Shown one piece after another: positions 33,101 to 42,269 of a stretch of DNA of 64,000 nucleotides. Origin of the DNA: an uncultured Prevotellaceae bacterium (GTDB taxonomy: Bacteria > Bacteroidota > Bacteroidia > Bacteroidales > Bacteroidaceae); NCBI GenBank assembly GCA_902778255.1, contig CACYXD010000002.1, forward strand, positions 62,001 through 126,000, in the 5' to 3' direction. Position numbers and translations under genes: made by a program. The notes beneath the pieces are model-generated. The model searched no databases. It saw only the letters and a program-made list of their open reading frames with translations, and had not been told where the DNA came from. Positions within the stretch are counted from its first letter, which is position 1; each line of letters starts with the position of its first letter.

Positions 33101-36100
33101 CCTAGGTAACGGACGCATATACGACGCCTTTGGCGGTTGCAGTGATGCCGACATCCTCGGACATTCTGAAGTGTATATAGGTCGCCAGCCCAACGGTAGC
33201 GGCGGCTATAAGGACGGTTTCCCATTTATTAAGGATATTGTCTATGGCGGTAACGACTTCGGTGGTACTATCTACGGTGAGTACGAGGACAACTACGACT
33301 TCACGAAGCGTGTAAAGAACTATGCTACCGACAAGACACAGTTGCACGGCTATAAAGCTAACGAGATACCCGAGGTTCTGAAGTCATCATCGTATGTGGA
33401 GTACCTGCAGGGTCGTGTCGATTCCATCTTCGGAGGCGGCTACGGTGCTTACGACTACACAGACACCCTGCTCTATGGTAATGACGCTGCCATGCCTAAG
33501 CAGCACAGCTCTTTTGTGAATATCCGTCCGAAGGATCATGCACAGAACGCCCTTAAGGCCGTCTTTGGCGGTGGTACTGGCTATCCTGCCAACCGAGAGG
33601 ATGACAAGGCACAGGACCGCAGCTATGTGCTTGTTGATATTCCTGATGGAATGGAGACCTTCAGCAAGATGGAGGTGTTCGGTGCCGGTAGTTACAATGG
33701 TCTGGGCATGAGGTACCACATGAATGCACAAGGTAAGACGGTAGATGAGGAGGACACTCCTGTCAGCAGTCTTGACGAGGCTTCTGCCATCATCGACCTG
33801 CTTCACGGACATATCCAAAACGCCTATGGCGGCAGCTATCAGGAAGGCGTGACACGCCGTACGGTGGTTAATGTGCCTGCGGAAGCTACCATCCAGATTG
33901 ACAGCATCTTCGGTGGTGCTTACGGTAGGTATATCCTGCCGCCATGCGATGTGTATGAGACGCAGGTAAACTATAACAATACCAGTGAGAAGGCACAGAC
34001 TTACGCCATCTTCGGTGGTAACAAGAACGAGCGTCGTTCACTCTTCACACAGGTCAACATCTCTTCACCGGTATATAGCAATAAGGCGAAGGGCTATACC
34101 GCAACGGTCTATGGTGCCGGCAAGGGTATCGACACCTGGTCAGAGCATACTGAGGTGAATTTGCTTGATGGCGCTAGAGTCTATAAGGTATATGGTGGCG
34201 GTGAGATGGGTCACGTGCTCAACTCCGCGAGCATACAGGCCTACATGAATCTCTATAAGAACGATTTGTCGAAGCAGATATCAGAACAAGATCCATTCTG
34301 GAAGAGTGGCGGCAAATATACGATAATTGACGGGAAGCGAGTTCCGGCAAGTGCTGAATTGCTTACCAGATGGAAGAAAGACTGGAAGGATGCCTGGACA
34401 ATGGGTAGTTACTACGAGCCAGGAGTTTCAAATGGTGAGACTGCAGGAACTGCATATACAAAATATGCTACCAACGAAGCTACCAGCCTCGATCATTTCA
34501 GTGACCGTGCGGAGCTGGACGACAAGACCGCAGCACAGCTGGACGGCAGGAAGAAACATAACACCAATGTCATCATCAACAAGGGTGCAGTCGTAGAAGG
34601 CTATGCCTACGGTGGTGGTTTGGGTGATGTAAACGAGTCGCTTACTGGCGATATATATGGCACAACCTATGTTGCCGTACTTGGCGGTCAGGTCAACAGA
34701 GACGTATATGCCGGTGGTGAGGCCGGAAGCGTTGATAACCTCTTCGGTGCAACAGAATTTTCGGGTGACAAGTTTGTGGCTTCTGCCAACGCATATATCC
34801 AGGGCGGTACGGTACGTAACGTCTATGGTGGCGGTTACAAGGGACACGTAGGATATCATACAGGCGATATCACACAGACCTTTGTCGGAGACCGTCCTGC
34901 AGAGGCGTATGTAGTAGTCGGTAAGGCGGGCACCAACACCTTCGAGGGTGGTGCTCCAGCCATCACGCGTAATGTATATGGTGGTGGTGAAGGTGGTTCT
35001 ATCTATGGTTCTTCAGAGGTTAACATCAACAACGGTTACGTCGGCTATCGCTATAAGAACACGGGTACTGAGTCAAAGCCTAAGTATGAATATGTAGAGG
35101 AACTGGACGACAAGGAGCCCAATGACATCGCCATGGCAGGTAATGTATTCGGTGGCGGTTATGTCATCAATAGTTACGTGGACAGCGTTACCGTCAATAT
35201 GTACGGTGGTACCGTACGTGGAAGCCTGTACGGTGGTGGTGAGCTCGGTCCTATCGGACGCGGTGCCCTCAGAACCGGTTTCGGAAGGGGACTGGTGAAC
35301 GGCGATGCTACCATCTTCAAGGCCGGTACTACCAATGTCAACTTGTATGAAGGTCTCGTAAAGCGCAACGTCTTCGGAGGAGGCCGTGGTAAGGACAGCT
35401 GGGGTGGCGACGGTACCATGTATATGGATAAAGACCTGGTGGCTTCTTTGAAGTCGGGTGGCTTGTTCTGTAAGGGTTATGTCTTTGGTCAGACCCGCGT
35501 CAACATCCATGGCGGTGAGATAGGTACTGAAGAAGGCATGGCCAATGGCTATGGTAACGTCTTCGGTGCTTGCGATGAAGGTACGGTTTATAGCGCATTG
35601 CACGACAAGACAGGAGCTTTGCACATAGGTTTGAAACGTGGTACGCGTTATGTAGAACCTTATCAAGGCTACTATTATGAGTCAGCAGACGGTACAAATT
35701 ACCTGACAAATGACGGTGACCTTATCTTCACCGAGGACTGTAAGGTGGTTGTAGAGCCACACACAAGGGCTTATCTGGACGTCACTGTCGGTGACAGTGC
35801 CTATAAGGCAGGTCAATATGTGCTCATGTCAGACCTTAATAAGCTGAAGGGTAAGAATGATGAACCTAAATGGACCAGTCTTGATGACAAAGGTATCATC
35901 ATCCATAATGCCGTGTTTGCCGGTGGTAACATCGCAGCGGGTAGTAGTTCGCTGTACGCTAATGCGAAGACGGTATATGGTAATGCTACCGCTTCTATCC
36001 ACGATGTCTATAACCGCGACCTGATTACCATCGGAACAGGTCATACCGGAGGTCTGTACGGTGATGGTAACCTGACATTCGTTGACGGCTACCGTGAGTT

Positions 36101-39100
36101 GAATATTACCAACTACGGTACTGACTATTACCATATTGCCAAGACGTTGACCTATGATGAGTATAAGGTGCTGCCAGAGCGTGAGAAGGCATATTATGAA
36201 CTGAAGTACAGATGCTTAGTGGAATGTACAGATAATGCCGGCACAACCTATAGCGTTGGTTCTACGCTGTCGCAGGATGAAATCTTAGACCTTTTTATTG
36301 GAAATGCATCAGTGATTGTTGACAACAAGCCCAGTTCTACCTATTGGAAGGAGGAAGGTGTCGTATCAGTCTATGCCGGACGTATCATGAATACCATCCA
36401 GCGTGCCGACCTCTGCGGTGTGTTCGGTAGCCGTATGGTGATGAGAGGCGCCCAGGACCGTGTGCCTGAGACGGCAGACTATACCAACTACACCATCAAC
36501 CGTGTACGCGAGGTATCACTGAACAAGATAGATTCTAAGGCTGGCGATACTGGTGACCATGCCACTCACGGCAACTACTTCGGTATTTATAGTAAGGTGA
36601 ACTACCTTGGTGCACTGACCAGTGACGTCAGGTTCTCCGATGTACGTACTACGAAGTCTGATGATGCGAATGTTGCTGCTGATGGAGAAAAATCTTTCTA
36701 TGACTGGAAGCGAGAAAACAAAGGCAACAAGAAGAGAAATAACGGTAACTGCCATAACCACTTGGCATTAGCATCGGGTGTCTATCTGGAGCTGACCACA
36801 GAGGAGAGCACAGGTAATACGCTCGATACGAAGGTGTGGGGCCCCATCACCGGTGTTGTAGAACTCGACCTGATTAATGTGCAGCCTGGCATGGGTGGTG
36901 GTTTCGTCTATGCCAAGAATATTCATGGCAAGCCAAAGGATATGAGGGAAGAGCGTAAGACTACCACACTGACTGCCCTCAACAAGAATGCTGTCACGAA
37001 ATGGGAGTATGACTATATAGAGACCAACCCAGGCTTGACTGGTGCAGCGGCTGAACAGGTGGAATGGGAAACCTCTGGTAACTTTATCCATAGCTCGCAG
37101 ACCATCGTCGATGACTGTTACAACATCAGCAACCGCTATTTATTAGGTAATAGCCCAATGCCTGCCCACTATTGGTACATTGCCGGTTCTGTATATGTAT
37201 ATGATCAGTATATCTCTGCATATACTGGTTCTCCGAATGCATTCAGAGAGACGGTGGAAGTGCCTATCACCATCAGTGCTGCCGCACATGGTACGATGAC
37301 GTTGTTGGATGTGCAGCCTAACTACTACGCATACTATAAGACATATACCAACTCAAGCTCTAACACACCGCTTACTAACGATCAGAAGATTGTTATCAAC
37401 GATGTGACCTATCAGAAAAACGATCCTATCAGCTACTGGGATTGGAACAAGCTGACAGCAGGACAGAAACAGCTGTTTGTCAAGGAAACCTACGTCACAT
37501 CAGCCGGCTGTAAGATTGGTAGTGATACCATCTATGCTGGTACGGTGATGCTGCCAAGCGAGTATAATAGATATAAGGCTGCGGCAGAGACAATGGATGT
37601 GATGTCAAACGGTAAGGAGGTTGAGTTCGACGAGATATTCCACTCATCCAACAACATGAGCCATAACAACGGTTACCTGCTCACCTATAACGTGACTAAC
37701 CCGAAGATATGGGATAAGTGGTACACGCAGATTAATAGTACGACACATGCTAAGAAGCAAGATATAACCGTTGATGAAAGGAGCTCTTATGAGGATGGTC
37801 CTACCTATTATCCTTCAGCCACGGGTACCTATGGTCAGCAGTTGTATGATGTGAATGCAATCATTCCGAATACCATATATAATGAATATGATGCATTGGT
37901 AAATCCGCCTACTGAAAACCAGGCAACGTTCGTACCTGCTCATCTGGTGACCACGGAATACATGTCAGGCAGTGTACACTACTATCCTGGTGCACCGGTA
38001 TCTGCCAGCATCGATGGACATACCTCACCGGCATACGTATGTACTTCTACTATCCAGTTGTCAGCAACGGAATATATCTATGTCAACGACCTGATGACGG
38101 AAGCACAAAAGAATCAACTCAAGAGTGACTACTCTGATCTGGCTACAGAAATAGAAAACAGTGTTAAGCCTGCATATATCTGTACGGTAGCCGGTCTGTA
38201 TGGTGGTAAGTATTATACAAAGGATAATAACTACCGTGCCCTGGAGGCTTATAGCGCCATGTCGCCTGAGGATCGTCAGAAGTTCAACTTCAATTACGAT
38301 GCCCTTGACTTGCTCATCGACTCATTGTACGGTGGCACAGTAGGTCAGAAGTATCAGTATGACTCGAAAGCAGCTACGTTGGAAGGAGCCAATGCTAATG
38401 CTGCCCATTACTCACTGACAAGGCCTATCGACTATACTGCAACGTATGCAGGTACATCTAGTAGGACGTTGCCGACTGGAGTTACAGTAACAAAGATTGG
38501 TTCTCCAACACCTGTCAATACGCTGAGCACAGATGACGAGCTGCTAAGCACAGAATTCGAGAAGCTGCCTAATGAGCAGCACCACTATGCAGCTATTAAG
38601 GTGGAGGAATCTACAACTAATACCACGGTTTATGTCATCAAGGAGTCCTTCGTTCATGGTGACAAGGCTTATGCTGTAGGTACTACTATAAGCTACGATA
38701 CATACAGTAGTCTGACTTCATCAGAGCAAAATAACATCACAACGCTTACCTTCACACCTGGTCAATCAAATAAGACCTACTACTATTGCCGTGAGGAGTA
38801 TATGGTAGGTGAAAAGGGCGGAGGCGTTAAGCCTGCAAAGGTAAATATTACCGGATCTGCTGGTGGAATAGAAACAAGAGACGGAAAAGACTGGGTAACA
38901 GTAGGTACCATCATTAATGAGAATACTAGTGGTAGTGATAAGGGCTACAATGATCTGCCTAACTATCAGACAGAATTCACCATCCATGGTGAGTCACCGA
39001 TGGAGACCAGTACGTTGTATGTGGCTCGCAATGCCAACATCAACGATCTCTCTAAGGAGAAGATTATCACCGTCATCTATAAGTATGACTACGAAGAGAG

Positions 39101-42100
39101 TGATGATGATGGTGCACATGTTATACCTGTTACCGAACGTCATGTGGTGAACATCCACATCAACTTCAAGAGTGGTATTCCGACTGTGGAAGACATCAAC
39201 GCTCCTACTATCGTACTGCCAGGTACGGGTATCACCATGCGCATACCTTCTGTAACACCTGGTGCCTACGAGGTCACCGGTGGCGGATGGGAAATCTATG
39301 AGAAAGAGGATGATGCCGAGAGCCACATCAACGGTATGGCATATACACCTTCTGTTGATCCGCTCTACTGGTATCAGGATGGTTTCTATCTGGCATACTA
39401 TGCTAAGACATATCTGGGTAAGACCTACTCGAACCACGTGCCTGTCAGCGTGGCTAACTACCACGACCTGAAGGAGGTGATGGACGACAAGATCAACCAC
39501 CTGCACGTGGACTATGACCGCAGCCGTCTGCAGCGCGACTCAAAGATTTATATCAACGACTATAGTGGCAGTTCGCAGAACGGACTCGACCTCTTGAAGG
39601 ACTTCTATGATCTGAGTCTGATTACTAATTCTTCACCTGGCATCACCCTCGACCACGACACCATCACCAATGCCGGCAGGCTGAGAGGTCATACCCTGCT
39701 GAACAACAGCGAGCAAGAAGTGACGTTGTCAGACGGTTCTACGGTGAAGAGAGGCGTAAAGGGCGGCGATAACCTGGAGTTCTTCCTGCGCACCGATATC
39801 AAACATACTGATAGCTGGACAGCCATCGGTACTGACGATGTCTGCTTCAAGGGTAACCTGCACGGTGATGGCCATACCATCAGCGGTCTGAAAAACTCAC
39901 TGTTCTATAACCTCTGCGGTAGCGTCTATAACCTTGGTGTCACCGGTTCGTTCCAGACGGCTGGTGTGGCAGACAAGGGTACTGGTTATGTAGAGAGCGC
40001 ATGGGTGAAGACCAGTGCTACAACACCATTGGGATCTAAGCCTAACGCAGTCTTCGGTAATCCTACCGACACAAAGGGCTTCCAGATAGTAAACTCTTAC
40101 TTCTGGAATGGCAATAAGAAGCTCTATGGTAACATCGAAGGCGATACTCCTGCTGTTCCTGATTACGAGGAGACCATCACTTCTGGTGGTGACCGTGGTA
40201 AGGCAACGGCTAAGTCCGACACTGCTTTCTACAACGGTGAGCTGACCTACGACCTGAACAACTTCTACCTCTATAAGCGCTATAATGACAAGAAGATCAA
40301 CAGCGGCCTGACATATTCTTACTGGAAGGATGGCGAAGCTGAGCCACAGACTGGTCATTACGCCAGCAACCCAAGCCACTGCTCTTCTGGTTATGACAGC
40401 AAGCTTAAGTATGTGGAGGACCGCTTCGCTGATGGTGACTTCCGTTATGCAGCTGGAGAAATACCAGGCTCGGAGGATGAGCGTCTTTGGATAGACACAG
40501 AAGATGATAATAAGCCTTATTACTTCCCCATCTGGCCTGATGACTATATCTTCTTCGGTCAGAAGCTGACCTATGGTTGGGCTGCTCAGGCTCATCAGAA
40601 TGTACCTACTGCTGTTGCCCGCGACGAAGGTCGCCTGTCAACAGAAACTGATGCTAACCGCGTATATCGTGCTCCGGCATACTATCGCTCTAAGACGATG
40701 GGTATGACACACTTCAACCCACATGCTTATCTGGCACAGAAGGAGAAGCTGAGCGACGAGCAGATTGAGGCTAATGAGAAGGCTATAGAAGAAAGTCGTC
40801 CAGGAGATGTTGTCACTCCGCGTGATGTATATCCAAACATGACTGCTATCGACTTCAAGGGACATAACGACCTTGACTATCAGCTTGGATTGAATGGCAA
40901 ATGGTTCTATGCACCGCTTCTCGATGACGACGGTCTGTTGAGCATCCAGAACTGCGACGAGACACAGAATATCGTGGTTTATGCTCCTGCGGAAGATGAT
41001 AATGAGAAGACTTACACCGTGCTGAACAGCTACTTTACAGAGCCTGACTATAGCGAGCATTACGATAACTCTAAGGGCTACCGTATCGTAACTGAGGCTT
41101 CAGCAGCAAGTGTTCATGGTCACCTCGTTCAGAGCGATAAGAAGACCACCAACGACCATCTGCTCGTAGATTATCAGGACTTCAATGCACCAATAGCATA
41201 TACCTTAGGAGCAGAGAAACGTATGTGGTACCAGCGCTTGCCTCTTGACAAGGAATATGTCGACCTTACAAAGGGCTGGCAGGGCATCAGCTTACCGTTC
41301 ACTGCTGAGTTGGTAACCACCAACCAGAAGGGTGAGATCACTCACTTCTACAATGATGGCGGTGAGAATTCGAAGGGACATGAGTACTGGTTGCGTGAGT
41401 TGACAAATAACGCTGAGATGACATTAAAGAGCGAAGGTGTCCTGGAAGCCAACTTCCACTATCCAAGTGCGGCAGATGCTAATAAGAATGCGACCAACAC
41501 ATTCCTCTGGGATTACTATTATGAGAATACGGCTGTACACAACCAGAAAGACGAGAATGCTGATAAGTACCAGCAGTATTATAGTGAGTCTCGTACACAC
41601 GACAGTTATCCGTTGATGACAAGGGCTACACCGTATATCCTCGGTCTGCCAGGAGCAACTTACTACGAGTTCGACCTGAGCGGTAACTTTGATGCCAAGA
41701 ATACTGCAGTAAGCATTCCTAAGCTTGGTAAGCAGATTATCACCTTCGCTTCCGACAAGCATGAGCCCATCGGTGTGAGCGATGACGAGATGACAGGTAC
41801 GAAAGTGACATACGGTGGCAATGACTATACCTTCAAGCCCAGCTATATGAACAAGCCACTTGATGGTTCAGAGGTCAATGCCTATACCCTTGAAAACAAC
41901 GGAAGCAGCTACGACAAGGTAGCAGAAGATACGATTATCAGTGTCAGTGCCTTCCGTCCTTACTTCCTGACCACTGCTTCAAGTTCCAGCAGGAAGTTCG
42001 TACCTGAGCGCATTGTATTCAACAGTGTCAAGGACAGCTTCGGTGAGGAATATGATGAAGATTGCGGCGACGGTGCACTTCGCATCACCTCTCGCCTACG

Positions 42101-42269
42101 CCATATCATCGTAACATCTACGTTGAAGACGCCAAGGACGGTGACTATCCATAATGCTGCCGGAATCCGCATCGCCACCTTCATCATAGAACCAGGTCAG
42201 ACCATCGAGACGCTGATCAACATGCCTGGTTTCTACGTCGTAAACAAGACTAAGATAGCAGTAAGATAA
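30171..42269 (+). CDS. Giant secreted YGGG-repeat protein 1 (4032 residues)
   Basis: A signal peptide (MRRYITILIFALLSTIVAQG) leads into a glycine-rich solenoid of repeated (V/I)(Y/F)GGGN units, first seen as GGNVYGGGNHAEVKGSTRV, running with few breaks to about residue 2000. The pattern strand-turn-YGGG predicts a long parallel beta-helix. Residues 2000-3150 are less repetitive with many Tyr/Thr/Asn and polymorphic YY-K/TD loops. A GLUG-like segment FKGNLHGDGHTISGL lies near 3225. The end (TVTIHNAAGIRIATFIIEPG, then FYVVNKTKIAV) resembles a type IX-type sorting domain, so the protein is probably surface-attached. Immediately after the fimbrillins, it fits a pilus-associated adhesin; that function is inferred. 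It ends in TAATG with the RAYT gene. Confidence 0.85.
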   Translation: MRRYITILIFALLSTIVAQGQIKIGGNVYGGGNHAEVKGSTRVTVKAGDFGAVLDTTAVRPLADPSGKVFGGARMANVGGSSFVNIDGENATGYILINQVFGGNDIAGKIGTARTVGEDIPAELTAVKRIAADDTDSTKNVVTNTFNSYVRISTKVWRDEVGDTIKRYTPAEITAARDPEADAYGKRTTDVKPDPDAKKVYIGQLFGGGNGDYTYLDEYGDSLRDGDDYIAKHGDIIIARSNTPLIPPEQDSVYLEVLGGSIVYGYGGGNNATVKEQALIHFNNPSAVVNHIWTDSTGVEVAEGTAGAIDLLTNDRFREMGINLGFSQPSSGAYQVGRFFGGNNKAEMHIRPTWNLLAGKIRNLYSGGNRGAMTSPEGLLLEIEDYSSLIVDNLYGGCRMADVKPTVNGEYAPCTNLPGYSFPNELSARTLVRGGYVHNVYGGNDVTGTVYGGNAIDINTNVYGNVYGGGNGNYPYTDNEYLQDDETYGDFYYDGGNSTMDSLRAFRPNAEQVSIHLKGTDARHPTTIHGSVFVGGNCASLDVKKKIPLIEVKMGSHVICDNVYLGNNGEGMIDTTYLKLFAQEGFNSWQLTDPVEFSDYMEGVAMTQQPRIVFDNIANGDPEPYKQYSSYVGSFFCGGNVGSMAIPGKMIFNIDSCLNIYNKFVGGCNNADVIAEDGLNAYYEGGLIGSKEERGEGKYTDNKGNIKDRLEINFQNLAIMPLRWNDEFTQVTNGTTLTAGKEYYHTDLRSTKFIAEGTEVAKEDSTYWELTRIGDRLIWNTAKWSIPEDNFVSVANNAVNDSTRLLEGNIYGGCYNSGHINGNIVLNINEDILLKDDIFGTGTSAFFGQKKSGVIFDKQRDDVMAVALSVFGAGYGEKTEVWGSTTANLNKGYTLQIFGGGEQGVVGKRRHDANGAPIIDGEGNYSYAFNPKYSTTVNLNGIATVYSKDGKVENLAEAEYLYGGGNEGLVAGNTLINLGNGRIYDAFGGCSDADILGHSEVYIGRQPNGSGGYKDGFPFIKDIVYGGNDFGGTIYGEYEDNYDFTKRVKNYATDKTQLHGYKANEIPEVLKSSSYVEYLQGRVDSIFGGGYGAYDYTDTLLYGNDAAMPKQHSSFVNIRPKDHAQNALKAVFGGGTGYPANREDDKAQDRSYVLVDIPDGMETFSKMEVFGAGSYNGLGMRYHMNAQGKTVDEEDTPVSSLDEASAIIDLLHGHIQNAYGGSYQEGVTRRTVVNVPAEATIQIDSIFGGAYGRYILPPCDVYETQVNYNNTSEKAQTYAIFGGNKNERRSLFTQVNISSPVYSNKAKGYTATVYGAGKGIDTWSEHTEVNLLDGARVYKVYGGGEMGHVLNSASIQAYMNLYKNDLSKQISEQDPFWKSGGKYTIIDGKRVPASAELLTRWKKDWKDAWTMGSYYEPGVSNGETAGTAYTKYATNEATSLDHFSDRAELDDKTAAQLDGRKKHNTNVIINKGAVVEGYAYGGGLGDVNESLTGDIYGTTYVAVLGGQVNRDVYAGGEAGSVDNLFGATEFSGDKFVASANAYIQGGTVRNVYGGGYKGHVGYHTGDITQTFVGDRPAEAYVVVGKAGTNTFEGGAPAITRNVYGGGEGGSIYGSSEVNINNGYVGYRYKNTGTESKPKYEYVEELDDKEPNDIAMAGNVFGGGYVINSYVDSVTVNMYGGTVRGSLYGGGELGPIGRGALRTGFGRGLVNGDATIFKAGTTNVNLYEGLVKRNVFGGGRGKDSWGGDGTMYMDKDLVASLKSGGLFCKGYVFGQTRVNIHGGEIGTEEGMANGYGNVFGACDEGTVYSALHDKTGALHIGLKRGTRYVEPYQGYYYESADGTNYLTNDGDLIFTEDCKVVVEPHTRAYLDVTVGDSAYKAGQYVLMSDLNKLKGKNDEPKWTSLDDKGIIIHNAVFAGGNIAAGSSSLYANAKTVYGNATASIHDVYNRDLITIGTGHTGGLYGDGNLTFVDGYRELNITNYGTDYYHIAKTLTYDEYKVLPEREKAYYELKYRCLVECTDNAGTTYSVGSTLSQDEILDLFIGNASVIVDNKPSSTYWKEEGVVSVYAGRIMNTIQRADLCGVFGSRMVMRGAQDRVPETADYTNYTINRVREVSLNKIDSKAGDTGDHATHGNYFGIYSKVNYLGALTSDVRFSDVRTTKSDDANVAADGEKSFYDWKRENKGNKKRNNGNCHNHLALASGVYLELTTEESTGNTLDTKVWGPITGVVELDLINVQPGMGGGFVYAKNIHGKPKDMREERKTTTLTALNKNAVTKWEYDYIETNPGLTGAAAEQVEWETSGNFIHSSQTIVDDCYNISNRYLLGNSPMPAHYWYIAGSVYVYDQYISAYTGSPNAFRETVEVPITISAAAHGTMTLLDVQPNYYAYYKTYTNSSSNTPLTNDQKIVINDVTYQKNDPISYWDWNKLTAGQKQLFVKETYVTSAGCKIGSDTIYAGTVMLPSEYNRYKAAAETMDVMSNGKEVEFDEIFHSSNNMSHNNGYLLTYNVTNPKIWDKWYTQINSTTHAKKQDITVDERSSYEDGPTYYPSATGTYGQQLYDVNAIIPNTIYNEYDALVNPPTENQATFVPAHLVTTEYMSGSVHYYPGAPVSASIDGHTSPAYVCTSTIQLSATEYIYVNDLMTEAQKNQLKSDYSDLATEIENSVKPAYICTVAGLYGGKYYTKDNNYRALEAYSAMSPEDRQKFNFNYDALDLLIDSLYGGTVGQKYQYDSKAATLEGANANAAHYSLTRPIDYTATYAGTSSRTLPTGVTVTKIGSPTPVNTLSTDDELLSTEFEKLPNEQHHYAAIKVEESTTNTTVYVIKESFVHGDKAYAVGTTISYDTYSSLTSSEQNNITTLTFTPGQSNKTYYYCREEYMVGEKGGGVKPAKVNITGSAGGIETRDGKDWVTVGTIINENTSGSDKGYNDLPNYQTEFTIHGESPMETSTLYVARNANINDLSKEKIITVIYKYDYEESDDDGAHVIPVTERHVVNIHINFKSGIPTVEDINAPTIVLPGTGITMRIPSVTPGAYEVTGGGWEIYEKEDDAESHINGMAYTPSVDPLYWYQDGFYLAYYAKTYLGKTYSNHVPVSVANYHDLKEVMDDKINHLHVDYDRSRLQRDSKIYINDYSGSSQNGLDLLKDFYDLSLITNSSPGITLDHDTITNAGRLRGHTLLNNSEQEVTLSDGSTVKRGVKGGDNLEFFLRTDIKHTDSWTAIGTDDVCFKGNLHGDGHTISGLKNSLFYNLCGSVYNLGVTGSFQTAGVADKGTGYVESAWVKTSATTPLGSKPNAVFGNPTDTKGFQIVNSYFWNGNKKLYGNIEGDTPAVPDYEETITSGGDRGKATAKSDTAFYNGELTYDLNNFYLYKRYNDKKINSGLTYSYWKDGEAEPQTGHYASNPSHCSSGYDSKLKYVEDRFADGDFRYAAGEIPGSEDERLWIDTEDDNKPYYFPIWPDDYIFFGQKLTYGWAAQAHQNVPTAVARDEGRLSTETDANRVYRAPAYYRSKTMGMTHFNPHAYLAQKEKLSDEQIEANEKAIEESRPGDVVTPRDVYPNMTAIDFKGHNDLDYQLGLNGKWFYAPLLDDDGLLSIQNCDETQNIVVYAPAEDDNEKTYTVLNSYFTEPDYSEHYDNSKGYRIVTEASAASVHGHLVQSDKKTTNDHLLVDYQDFNAPIAYTLGAEKRMWYQRLPLDKEYVDLTKGWQGISLPFTAELVTTNQKGEITHFYNDGGENSKGHEYWLRELTNNAEMTLKSEGVLEANFHYPSAADANKNATNTFLWDYYYENTAVHNQKDENADKYQQYYSESRTHDSYPLMTRATPYILGLPGATYYEFDLSGNFDAKNTAVSIPKLGKQIITFASDKHEPIGVSDDEMTGTKVTYGGNDYTFKPSYMNKPLDGSEVNAYTLENNGSSYDKVAEDTIISVSAFRPYFLTTASSSSRKFVPERIVFNSVKDSFGEEYDEDCGDGALRITSRLRHIIVTSTLKTPRTVTIHNAAGIRIATFIIEPGQTIETLINMPGFYVVNKTKIAVR